A stretch of 64,000 bases of DNA from Microplitis mediator. Taxonomy: Eukaryota > Arthropoda > Insecta > Hymenoptera > Braconidae. Positions 1 to 10,325 of this stretch are shown piece after piece. The stretch spans positions 2,418,001-2,482,000 of the forward strand of contig NC_079978.1 in NCBI RefSeq assembly GCF_029852145.1, written 5' to 3'. Below the pieces are notes generated by a model. It did no database searches, was not told the origin of the DNA, and saw only the letters and a program-made list of their open reading frames with translations. Each line of letters opens with the position of its first letter. The first letter of the stretch is position 1. The position numbers and the translations under genes are program-made.

Positions 1-247
1 ATGCGCCATTCTTTCCACAAACAGAGGCAACAATTTAAATTTTCTGGTGCAGATCTAATAAAAAATCGTATACACACGAGGAAAGTAGGAAATTTCAACC
101 CGGGTGTATAATTGCCTACCCGAGATGAAGGCCTTCACAGGTGGGCAATTAATTACACACTTGAGTTGGAATATTCTACTTTCCTCCCTAGGTGTGTAAT
201 AAACTATTAATTAATTGACTGATTAATTAAGTAATTAATTAACTTAC

Positions 248-2358
248 AGATGGAACTATACAAGCAAGAGGTACTATTATCAATGATATCGCTCTTCCAA
301 AGTAAAGAGAAAATTTTTGCGTCCTTGTAGAACTTTTTACTTTCAGCATATTTACGATCTGTAAATAAAAACATTAAATTAATTTTAATCAATAAAATTA
401 TTAGCATATTTAAATTTTCTATAAGAAAACTTACCTCAATGTTGGCTAAATTGAAAACTCCGACTAAAATAGGCAAAATATAGTAGCTGTCGACAGCAGT
501 GAGATTAGAAATCCAGCCGAATCCTTCAACTGATAACTCCAGAAATGTCTGTTGAGCAGCTGGAAATTTTTAATTATTCAAATCATTAAGTAAATCAATA
601 AATTAGTAAGCAAATTGATAAATTAACCTGTAGTAGGCTGAGGTAACATGAAACATAAATTCCTAATGCTGGCAGACAACATAACCCACATTGGAATCTG
701 CGCTAACATCAGAATCAGTCCTTTCATTGGATGACAATTATCGCGAATTACTAATTTGTTCCATTGTTTTTTTAGCTGCAATCAGAATTGAGTTAAATTA
801 TTTTTTTGAAACTTAAGCAGCATATAAATTATTTTAGTAAGTAGTCAGTACTTACCGATCTATTGTAAACACTTCTGCCATACGCTTCAGTCCATCCATA
901 AATAGTGACAGCGACATTTGTTTCGTGTTTTAAGTCCTTGACAATTTCATTCATTTCATATTTAAGATGCGTTAACTTAGCAAATATATATTGCTGGAAT
1001 AATTAAAGACAATTATTAATCATTGAGTCTTAGAATTAAAATCAGAAATAATTTTTATAAATAAATATTCAGAAGTAGGACTCCCAGTTTTTCTTTTTTT
1101 TTTCAAATCTTTGTAACTAAACTCCTAAATTGAATTTTTGCAGTAATTAATTTTTTTCAATTACGTATTTAATTAAAAATACATCAATTTATCAGTTCAT
1201 CTTATGCCCGAGGTTCAAAAAAATTAATTCAATTCTAATTTGATCGAACGAGGTATGAAAAATAAAAATACCAGTCAATAATTTATGATACTGAAGTTAG
1301 CAGACGTCTAATAATTTTTGGATTTTATTTTGACAGTAAATTATAAAAAAAAAAATTTGAAAAAATTGCACCTGTAGTTTTTTAAATTCTCTACATATGC
1401 ATATTTTTATTTTTGTTTTTTTTTTCTGGTTAATTTGTTGAAAAAGAAAACTGAAAATTTTTAATTATCCGCTAACTTTAGGATCATAATAATTGATTTG
1501 TTTTTACAAAATAAATTCTATAGTAAGTAGAAAAAAAATTTTAATGTGCAAATAAAAATTTAGAAAACCTCCAGTAATTTATTTGAGTTTTCCTACAAAA
1601 GATCCAATAGCTATTGGCCAGTAACAGGGTCACCAAGGACACAGTTGACAGCAAAGCGTAACAATAATGGAAATAAAAAAACGTTTTACTATTTTTTAAA
1701 TTTTTCCTACCAATCCTAAATTACTTTATCAAAAAATAAAAAAACTGTCAGGTGTCTGCCACCTTGACCCACATAAGACATCAAATTTCCCAACATCCCA
1801 ACAAAATTTGAATAACAGCTTGAGTCCCATTTCCGTGTGCTAACAAAAACTCAAGATTTGAATTAGTCGAGATAAAATAAGTAAATTAATATAAAATATA
1901 ATAACCTGGTACACTGAACAAGGTAAGGTGACAAGTGTTCTGCCAGCACACGTGACAAGTACAATAGTAGCCCACCAAGGCAACCCAGTGCTTGAATGCA
2001 ATGACACCAATGATTCTTGACAAAATTCAATAGGCGGACTGTCAACAAATAATTTCATAATTCCATCGTATCGGACAATCGGTGGGCTGAAGTTGATGTC
2101 ATCCAGCGGCAATGGAGAACTAGCATACGTTCTTGATTGATACAATTTATTATTAACATTAATATTCTTACATTTAAATAGTCCATTATTCCTTCCCAAT
2201 CCATCCTCATTTATTGATCTATTAAAATTTAAATTATTTTGTAAACAAATAGATCTGCAATTTTTAAATCCATTACTGACACTTCCAAAGTGTCTTGTTT
2301 TATTAATTAATATTTTGTAATCATTGATAATTATCCTTTGGAGTTTTAAATTATACAT
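248..2358 (-). CDS. COX18: COX18-like mitochondrial inner-membrane insertase (3' end missing)
   Basis: Five coding exons on the minus strand: 2358-1906, 993-856, 775-628, 559-435 and 358-248. All have GT-AG junctions and join in frame. The last donor (GTAAG at 247-243) leads to an exon outside the window, so the C terminus is missing. The product is an Oxa1/YidC-family insertase; in this family COX18 moves the C-terminal domain of cytochrome oxidase subunit 2 across the inner mitochondrial membrane. Diagnostic stretches are ESLVSLHSSTGLPWWATIV (end of exon 1), PMKGLILMLAQIPMWVMLSA (exon 3) and SLIIVPLACIVPS (exon 5), which match the conserved transmembrane core. The first ~90 residues are basic and Asn-rich, as expected for a mitochondrial presequence. 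The 912-bp intron 1 holds a MITE at 1285-1487. It is divergent from PPP1R15. Confidence 0.9.
1285..1487. mobile_element. Palindromic MITE, family A (copy 1)
   Basis: Terminal inverted repeat begins ATGATACTGAAGTTAGCAG and ends with its near complement (CTTTAGGATCAT). Flanks are AATAATTT on the left and AATAATTG on the right, an 8-bp target duplication with one mismatch. It is non-coding and lies in intron 1 of COX18. Confidence 0.85.
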
Positions 2359-2552
2359 TTTGTAATAAAATACTTATTTATTTGTTATTTTAATTCATCT
2401 TTTATAAATTTACTCTTTCAGGTTAAAATTTTAAATCTGATTATTTTCAAATCCACATCTAGGTTAGGGTCCAAGAATTTTATCAACAGACAGACTATTT
2501 AGCTGCTGATGATAAAGTAGAATTCTAATTTCTAATAATCCAAGAGTCTTAT

Positions 2553-3541
2553 GACTGAATGTAGCAGACATTTAAAAATTATTATTATTTTTAAATAAAT
2601 AAATAAACAAATAAAAATAAAAAAATGCGCATATGTAGAATTAAAAAATCTATGTGTGCATTTTTTTATTTTTATTATTTTAATTGTTTAATTCATTTAT
2701 TTATAAGTTAAAATTTTTTTCACATCTGCTACATTCACTCTCTACCCTGAGTATGAATGTAGCAGCCATCAGAAATTTGAAATAATAAATAAATAAAGTA
2801 AATAATTTTTTTAAAAATATTTATACACTTATTAATTTTAAAATTTTTTAAGCGCGCATTTTTTAAAAATTTTCTTTTTTTAATTATTTACTTTATTTAT
2901 TTAATGATCCTGAAGTTAGCAGTTACAAATTTTCGGTTTTTTTTTTCAACAAATACATAACAGAAAAAAAAGAAACTAAAAATATACACATGTAGAAAAT
3001 TTAATAAACCATAGGTGCAATTTTTCAAAATATTTTTTTTTTGTAGTTAATCGTTTTTAAAAAGATTCAAAAACTGTCAGACGTCTGCTAACTTCAGTAT
3101 CATATTTATTTATAATTTTAAATTTGTGTGAGTGTGAATGTAGCAGACGACAAATTTAAAATAATAAATAAATAGAGTAAATAAAAAAAAAAAAACAAAT
3201 ATTTATAAAAAATGTACTTATTAATGATACTGAAGTTAGCAGACGTCTAATAATTTTTGGATTTTTTTTTAGACGATAAAAAATTTAAAAAAAAATATTT
3301 GAAAAAATTGCACCTGTAGTTTTTTAAATTTTCTACATGTGCATATTTTTATATTATTTTTTTGCAGTTGATTTATTGCAAAACGAAAATTCAAAAATTT
3401 TTAAATGTCTGCTAACTTCAGGATCATACTTATTAATATTTTAATTTTTAAAATGCACATTTTTTTTAAATTTAATTTTATCAATTATTTACTCTATTTA
3501 TTTATAATTTTAAATTTGTCGTCTGCTACATTCACACTCTA
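2553..3541. mobile_element. Nested array of MITE families A and B
   Basis: Three family B palindromes (ends GAATGTAGCAGAC / GTCTGCTACATTC) lie side by side: 2553-2745, 2750-2903 plus 3104-3127, and 3128-3223 plus 3428-3541. Two family A palindromes (2904-3103 and 3224-3427) sit inside the second and third. The copy at 3224-3427 is flanked on both sides by ACTTATTA. An uninterrupted family B copy elsewhere (about 18066) has that octamer once, so the nesting order is clear. The array fills most of the space between the divergent COX18 and PPP1R15 genes. Confidence 0.85.
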
Positions 3542-4248
3542 GTCTTCTGAAAATTAAATCCCAGCCAACGGAAATGGAAAATTTCTATTTCCACCTCCAG
3601 TTAATTTCATAACCAACAAGCAGCGAGTTCTATTACAGTTCATAATAGAAAAATGGCTTCATAAAACTTAAGGTTGTAATTTTGTTGACCAAGTGCCTTG
3701 TTATCATGGAATTATATAAATTATCAATTAAAAAGTCCACATGTTTGAGCTGTACATCAAAAAATATTTTAATTGATTGTAAAAACAAATTAAAAGCTGA
3801 ATTATTTTTTACTTGTTCATTATTTGGTGGCATAAACACAAGAAATTTGGAATGTCTTTCAAACAGGTAATTATTATTTAAATATGTCAAGTAAACTCTA
3901 TCAAGTATGTATATATATCAATATATTATCAATAATTCATAATTTATCATAAAAATATTTATTTTAAATATTTTTCAGTCATCACGTGCTCGAGTTTATT
4001 TACGACATTTATTTACTTTCACTTTCCGCCATATGCTTTTATAAAAACTATTGCATCAGAAAATATTTAACTATTTTTTTTTATCATAATTACTTCACTA
4101 TTTGTCTACGTTATCATTTTATGTCCCCAATAATGTCATTCTCGTCACAGTTTTAATTTAAAAAATTTTTGTTCCAGGTGTTGACAGAAAAATTTGATAG
4201 GAAAATAAAAATTTAGCAGAAAATAAATATAAATTTTTAAATTTTAAA
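3542..4248. other. Non-repetitive intergenic / 5' region upstream of PPP1R15
   Basis: This stretch is not covered by the MITEs. Short open frames occur on both strands around 3633-3890. A plus-strand frame from 3682 could be spliced at a CAG/GTAATT donor near 3867 to an acceptor near 3978 and stay open to about 4155. The translation is low-complexity and matches no family I recognise, so I do not call a gene. The last part, about 4100-4248, is probably the promoter and 5' UTR of PPP1R15. Confidence 0.4.
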
Positions 4249-5818
4249 ATGGAGAGCTCTCCAAGGAGGTCAAGGTCCTTGACTTTAGACATGCCGATAC
4301 TCTTGGGATCATCATATCCACCAGCAATAAATTTTTTTTCAAATGACAGATCTGGAATCATCAAAGATTCGCTGCTGTCACTGGGTTCTAAATGCATTCC
4401 CCCGAACCCGATGTTTCAATCGTCGAGTTCCGATGATTCATCAGTAGAAAATCATGGCAATGAGACGGGTAATAAAAAAATGAGTAATAGTATAAGCAAA
4501 AAAAGAATAATGCAAAGTATGGTGGGTATGTTTGATTCAGTTAAAAAATTAGTACGTAAGTTACCAAATGTAGTTCCTAATTTTGATGAAGAATTGTCAG
4601 TAACAGTCGTATCCAATGGCGATGTCATTCCATCGAAAAATTTGTATGTTAACGTACCTTTTAATAGTGAGGAAAGTAACGAATTAAATTCAGCGGACAT
4701 GGATTTGAGTATGAGTATGAGTATTAATAGAGACATAGACATGAACAGTAGCCTGGATTCTTCTAGAAAGTTCCAGGATCATAAAACGAGCCCGAGTTAT
4801 TTACCGGATATATTTACAAGACCTGGTAAATTGTCGGAAAAAAAATTTCTGAGTATCGACAACATCTACCGGCACACATGGACCGAGCATCTAAATCACG
4901 CTGAAGAATCCTTTGAAGACATTTCCCTGGAGCTGGCTATTGAGGAGAGTATCAAGGAGATGAACAACTGCCAGTTTTGCAGGAAACCGATAGTTGATGG
5001 CGAGAAGAGTCAGTCGGTTACTCAGTGCGGAGAATCCGCGGAAGCAGAGGAGGCAGAGGAGGAGTCCATGGAATCAGATGATGATCTGGTAGAATTGTCG
5101 TGTCCGAACGGTGTACCTGATAACTCACAGAATACTGAAGTTACCCACGAGTCCTTGGAGAGCTCAAAGTCAATTGTTAGAAAATTCACTTCTGTTAAAT
5201 GCGAGTTCAGCTCCAGAACTCGGAACTTATCAGAGAGTTCTGTTGAGTCTGACTGTAGTTTTATTGTTTTTGAAGAGTCGCATGTGGAATTGGAATCTTG
5301 TTCATCGAGCGGCGATGAGCAAGATGATGATGATAATGATTCATTTGATAAATTCACAAAAGAATTTACTTCTAAATCTGATTATCGATCTAGACGTTAC
5401 TCCGAAAGTTCTGTTGACTCTGACGGCAGTTTCATTGTCTTTACTGATGACTTGCCGTCCAAATGTCCTGATTACGATCAGTTTTCACTCAGCGAAGAGT
5501 CGGATGATGATGATCCATCTAGTCATAAAGTAATTATACACTTTTACTTGATTAATTAATTAATCAATTAATTATTAACAACTAATTAATGTTTTGTTGA
5601 TGTTCTAGGTACGTTTCAACTTGAAACCGTTGATCCACACGATGATTAAATGGAATTACGCATATCGTGCTGCACGTAAAGGACCTTGGGAAGAAATAGC
5701 ACGAGACCGGGAGCGATTCCGCGGTAGAATAAATTCAATTAGTCATATTGTTAATCCGATACTTTCAGCAAATCATCGGCAGAGCATTTGGAAGGGACGT
5801 TTTGCTACTCAAGACTGA
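4249..5818 (+). CDS. PPP1R15: PPP1R15 (GADD34/CReP-like) eIF2alpha phosphatase regulatory subunit
   Basis: Two exons, 4249-5529 and 5609-5818, give 496 residues. The long N-terminal exon is acidic, Ser-rich and probably disordered, with two similar motifs of the type ESSVxSDxSFIVF. The second exon carries the diagnostic C-terminal region. It opens with the PP1-docking RVxF motif KVRF, split at the exon junction (K from exon 1, VRF from exon 2), then RKGPWEEIARDRERFRGRI, which matches the eIF2alpha-recruiting segment of vertebrate PPP1R15A/B. The family directs PP1 to dephosphorylate eIF2alpha and so restores translation after stress. If the 79-bp intron is retained, translation ends after ten further codons and loses both PP1 and eIF2alpha contacts. 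I saw no clear regulatory uORF in the region examined. Confidence 0.92.
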
Positions 5819-6188
5819 TTACGCGAATAAATGATGATAATTACCCTCATAGGAATAAATAAAACCTTTTTAATTTAATGCTAGTAAATAATTAAATTCA
5901 AAATTTAGTTTCAATTGCAATTTAGATATTAATTATTAATTTATACTTAAATGTAAAGCAATTTTTTGTTTTAAAATAAAAATTTAATTAACATTATATA
6001 TTTTTTATTCAAATTATTTATTCTCTACATTATCAGTCCATGATAAAAATTTATTCGATAGTTTTAGTTTTTTATTATCGAGTATCGATATATCTTGACT
6101 AAAAAATCTCGATAGTTGAAATATCGATAGATATCGCCCATTCCTAACGGCGAGCACGTGCTGTATTTTTATTTACATACGAAATTAA

Positions 6189-8557
6189 ATGGCGCACCTG
6201 GTTAATTTACGATTGATATTAAATAACAAAATAAAATTACTGAGAAATCATGGGAGGTGTCGGAGAAAAATCCAAGTCAGGTACCTGGGGAATGACTGGA
6301 GTACCGCTAAAGTTGACGTATCACTTGGAAATGGGTAAGAAAAATATTTTTCTCGGGACTTAGGTTATAAGCTGATGAAAGTCTGCTATTTGATTGATTA
6401 TTTAATTGAATAATTGTTGTTATTACTAGGAAACAAATGGTAATTTCGACGGGAAAACTTGCCAAGATGGCTAACGGATGCGCGATGGTGTCAGCAGGCA
6501 AAACATCAGTGATGATAACATCAGTGAGCAAAACACAGCCGTCATCGAGCACGATAGTGCCGCTGATAGTCGACTACAGACAAAAAGCATCGGCGACTGG
6601 TCGGATACCAACGAATTTTCTGCGCCGGGAACTAGGGTCTACTGAAAATGAAATAACTGCGGGTAGACTTATTGATCGGACTGTACGTCCAGGGTTTCCA
6701 AAGGGCTATTGTTATGACACGCAACTGATAAGCAACACCTGGACGATTGATGGAGAAAATTTGCCGGACGTACTGGCGATTAATGCGGCGTCTGCTTCTC
6801 TGGCTCTGTCGGACATCCCGTGGAAGGGCCCGATGGCTGCGGTGCGCGTTGGCTTTGCGGACAATGAGATCTTGATAAACCCGACCACCCGGGAACTGGA
6901 GCAGAGTTCATTGAATTTGATTGTGTCTGCTGCTGATCAAAGTCTGCTGGTCATGATGGACGGGTATGCGAACAGGATCCTCGAGGCGGACTTGAAGAAA
7001 GCCATAGAGGTTGGAGTACGCGAGTGCCAAGAAATAATTCGGGCCATCAAAAGTTTAGCGGAGGCTCACGGGAAGCCGAAAAAAACTTTTGAAGAAGGCC
7101 TTAAAATAGAGGAAAATCTCCTGGATTCTATAAGATCCCTGGCGGAAATAAAATTGAGAGATATTTTTACGGACTACAAGCACGACAAAGTGTCCAGAGA
7201 CAACGCGGTTAATAACTTGAGAAACAATGTCATGGAGACGATGAAAAAGAGCGTTGATGATTTGAATTTACCGGCAGTTGCTGAAGCTTTCAATATAATA
7301 ACCAGGGAAATTTTCCGCGAACTGATATTTGAAAATAATGTGAGATGTGACGGCCGTAAATTGAATGAGTTGCGAGACATTAAGTGCGAAGCCGGACTCT
7401 TTGAACTGCTTCATGGGTCGGCGTTGTTCCAACGTGGACAGACTCAAGTTGCTTGTTCAGTAACTTTGGACTCGCTGGACAGCGCACTGAAAATGGACAT
7501 GGTGTCGAAGCTGACGAGCGGAGTAAAAGACAAGAACTTTTTTCTGCATTACGAATTCCATCCGTACGCCGTAAATGAAATCGGACGGGCCGGGATCGTT
7601 GGCAGAAGAGAAATGGGACATGGAGCACTAGCAGAACGCGGGTTACGAGCAGTGATTCCTGAAAACTATCCATTTACTATCAGACTTACGAGTGAAGTTC
7701 TCGAGTCAAATGGATCCTCCTCTATGGCTACAGTTTGTGGAGGCAGTCTCGCACTTTTGGATGCTGGAGTACCGATTTCCGAGTCAGCAGCCGGTGTCGC
7801 TATTGGTCTTGTTACTAAATACGACGATAATGATACCATAAAGGATTACAGAATTCTTACGGACCTTCTTGGTATCGAAGACTACATGGGCGACATGGAT
7901 TTCAAAATAGCTGGGACGAAAACCGGAATAACGGCAATACAAGCGGACATAAAAGTATCTGGTCTTCCACTAGAGATAGTTATGAAATGCATCTCTGACG
8001 CCATTACTGCCAAGAAAAAAATAATAGATATTATGAATGAAACATTATCAGCTCCGCGGGTTGATAAGGCCAACATGCCCATGACTGACGTAATCGAGGT
8101 CCCCGCTCATTTACGCGGTCAGTTTTTGGGAATCGGTGGAGCGAATTTGGAGAAAATTTACTTGAAAACTGGAGTGAACATTCAGACGCAAGAGAACAAT
8201 ATGTATTTGGTATTTGCGCCCAATGAGACGGCGATGAAAGAAGCCAAGGAGATGATCGACGCGCTGCTGAAAGAGGAAAAAACGCCGAACTTGGAATTCG
8301 GGGGAATTTACACTGCCAAAGTAAAGGAAGTTAGAGACAACGGGGTCATGGTCACTCTCTATGAAAATATGAAGCCCACACTTTTACACAACACCCAGTT
8401 GGACCAGCGGCTAGTCGTACATCCCAGTGCTCTAGGCATCGAAGTCGGACAGGAAATAAAAGTCAAATATTTTGGTAGAGATCCAGTGTCCGGTGTGATG
8501 AGACTCTCGCGAAAAGTTTTACAAACGACTTCGCTGAAGCCAAAAAATTTCTTTTGA
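6189..8557 (+). CDS. PNPT1: Mitochondrial polyribonucleotide nucleotidyltransferase (PNPase)
   Basis: Exons 6189-6334 and 6430-8557 give 757 residues, close to the ~780 of human PNPT1. The N-terminal ~30 residues are basic and hydrophobic (a mitochondrial targeting type). Two RNase PH domains follow: the first with LAKMANGCAMVSAGKTSV and the segment LRRELGSTENEITAGRLIDR, the second with GSALFQRGQTQVACSVTL and the active-site segment GDMDFKIAGTKTGITA. Next come a KH domain (RGQFLGIGGANLEKI) and a C-terminal S1 domain (GGIYTAKVKEVRDNGVMVTL). The enzyme is a phosphorolytic 3'-5' exoribonuclease of mitochondria, working with SUV3 in RNA turnover and implicated in RNA import. The start at 6189 is chosen because it supplies the presequence and splices in frame; the internal ATG at 6437 would cut into the first catalytic domain. 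Confidence 0.95.
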
Positions 8558-8656
8558 TTAATTATTAACTATTATTTAATAAACGTTTGTAAATATTTTT
8601 TTTTAAACATGTAAATAATTTCTACCTCACTTAGTCTGTTGTAAAAAAAAATTAAC

Positions 8657-8855
8657 GAGTGTGAATGCAGCAGACAGACAAATTTAAAATTATAAATAAA
8701 TAGAGTAAATAATTAATAAAATAAATTTTTAAAAAATGCGCATTTAGAAAATTAAAAAATTAATGAGTGCATTTTTTCAAAATATTTTTTTTTTAATTAT
8801 TTACTATATTTATTTATAATTGTAAATTTGTCTGATGTCTTTTACATTCACACTC
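8657..8855. mobile_element. Palindromic MITE, family B
   Basis: Begins GAGTGTGAATGCAGCAGAC and ends with an inverted, slightly diverged copy closing in ACATTCACACTC. It has the family's internal palindrome with ATGCGCATTTAGAAAATTAA in the left half and a TGAGTGCATTTTTTCAAA version in the right half. It lies 100 bp downstream of PNPT1. No clear target duplication was seen. Confidence 0.75.
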
Positions 8856-9235
8856 ATGACTTTATTTAGAAATAAAATTGTTCGTATAATTTTTATATAT
8901 TTTCTTTAATATATATGTTAATAATATTTTTTACTATCACTGATACTCCCGGAAATAGATTATTAAGAGATTAAAATAGAAAGTTACTCATCAATCTAGG
9001 TCATCCAGGAAGTTATTTATTTTTTTTCATTTTTGATATTAATCGTAGGACCATTTAATTATAAGTATAAGTAAATATTATTTATTATCAATAAAACTTA
9101 TATTTATTTACAGAATTAGTATTTCTTGGTGGTCTAGCTGTTTGCTAACACAGCTCAGCCACACAAATGACGTGACTAAAAAAATATGTTTTCTTGGTTG
9201 CATTTGCGAACGCGAATGCATGTCAAAGAGGCGGC

Positions 9236-9241
9236 TATAAA
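9236..9241 (+). promoter_or_regulatory. Candidate TATA box of the sarcolamban-like transcript
   Basis: TATAAA in the context CGGCTATAAAG is the best core-promoter match upstream of the small ORF at 10191, and would place a start of transcription near 9266. This is a prediction from sequence only. Confidence 0.4.
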
Positions 9242-9263
9242 GTATTTAAATACCGATAATATA

Positions 9264-9313
9264 ATCAAAGACTGTTAGAATAACTGCTGTCAATCAGCCT
9301 GACAGTCTTTGAT
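9264..9313 (+). other. 15-bp stem-loop at the predicted transcript 5' end
   Basis: ATCAAAGACTGTTAG at 9264 pairs with CTGACAGTCTTTGAT ending at 9313 (one G-U pair), with a 20-nt loop. The stem is shorter than a usual microRNA precursor. It begins almost at the start site predicted from the TATA box. Confidence 0.45.
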
Positions 9314-10190
9314 CTCTAGCGAAAAATAATTTCCAGATAAACGACGTCGTACAAAACAACATTAAATTTAGCATGAAAAAAATATTTTTTGCCAGTTATT
9401 TTTCAAAGAGCAAAATATTTTTTTTGTTGTTCGTCATCAGCTGATACTAGTCAGCAAAGTTATTATTAAATATTAAAGCCATTTTTATATCGGCTATCAT
9501 GAAAAATAAATATAAAATTGATAAGCAGCCAAAGAAAAGAGTTTTGCTGGATGACAGCTTAAATGCACATCACGTTGCTGCATTGTTGTGACTTGGCACC
9601 TCGATGTAGTTCAATGCCCGTGAGTTTCTTCGCGACCTTGAGGATCGTCATCATTCCGCGACAGGTTGACTGGATCAGTTTCGCTGAACAAACATTTATT
9701 TTTTTACTCAGCGCTTTTTAAAATCTCAGCTTTTGCTATCAGAATAAAAACTCCCCCGTCTAGTGTTGGTTGAAACATACCGACGTCGAATTTCCGAGGT
9801 CCCGAAAGACGTCGATGCCTTAATATAACTCGAGTGCGTCTCCATGTTTATAAGACCGTACAGCAGCGGATGCGTAGGCGTTCTTGACGTTTGCCAATCC
9901 TAGCTGAAGATCGACGATTTAAATGCCAGTGGTGGGGTTCATCCAGAGGAATTATCATCGGGACACTCGGAGTTATCTGGAGCAGTTAAAACTTCCACGT
10001 CCTTCTAAAGCAATCAGTCGGATTTTCATCAGCGCTATCGCCTCAGTGAGAGCGTTTCTGCTTAAATAAATAAATAAATAAATATATAATTTAAAATACC
10101 GACAAAGTAACGATAGTTTATTTAAAAGGCACGTGTTTACCGGATCTACTGTGTTAGCAAGTGAAAGCTCCAGAGCAAGAACACGCAACG

Positions 10191-10292
10191 ATGCCTGCAG
10201 CAGCTCACGAAACCAAAAGTCTTTTAACGACGTACTTAATTCTTCTGGCATTGTTAATAAGCCTGTGGTTATTGTACTCGGGTATATTTTAA
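10191..10292 (+). CDS. Scl: Sarcolamban-like SERCA-regulating micropeptide (33 aa)
   Basis: A 33-codon ORF starts at ATG 10191 and ends at TAA 10290-10292. The first nine residues are hydrophilic (MPAAAHETK); residues 10 to 33 form one continuous hydrophobic helix beginning SLLTTYLILLALLISL. This is the architecture of the insect sarcolamban peptides (28-29 residues), which end in a C-terminal helix preceded by an E-A-K-S-L-F-T-T-F-like segment; here the same place reads E-T-K-S-L-L-T-T-Y. In Drosophila such peptides sit in the sarcoplasmic reticulum and restrain the SERCA calcium pump, like vertebrate phospholamban and sarcolipin, and are read from an RNA once called non-coding. A strong donor (GTAAGT) follows at 10326 and an acceptor (TTCTAG) at 10504, so this fits an internal exon of a spliced RNA. 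I saw only one peptide of this type; Drosophila has two. Assignment rests on motif memory, not a search. Confidence 0.72.
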   Translation: MPAAAHETKSLLTTYLILLALLISLWLLYSGIF

Positions 10293-10325
10293 TGGAAATT
10301 TAATCATCGTTCTTTGGCAGTGATG

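Noticed and set aside
3633..4155. Possible small two-exon gene upstream of PPP1R15, or a minus-strand 85-codon ORF
   Set aside because: Frames open on both strands over the same bases, translations of low complexity, no recognisable family; not enough to call.
9973..10251. 92-codon minus-strand frame opposite the sarcolamban-like ORF
   Set aside because: Antisense shadow: it contains the reverse complement of the micropeptide codons and an AAAT repeat, and has no family signature.
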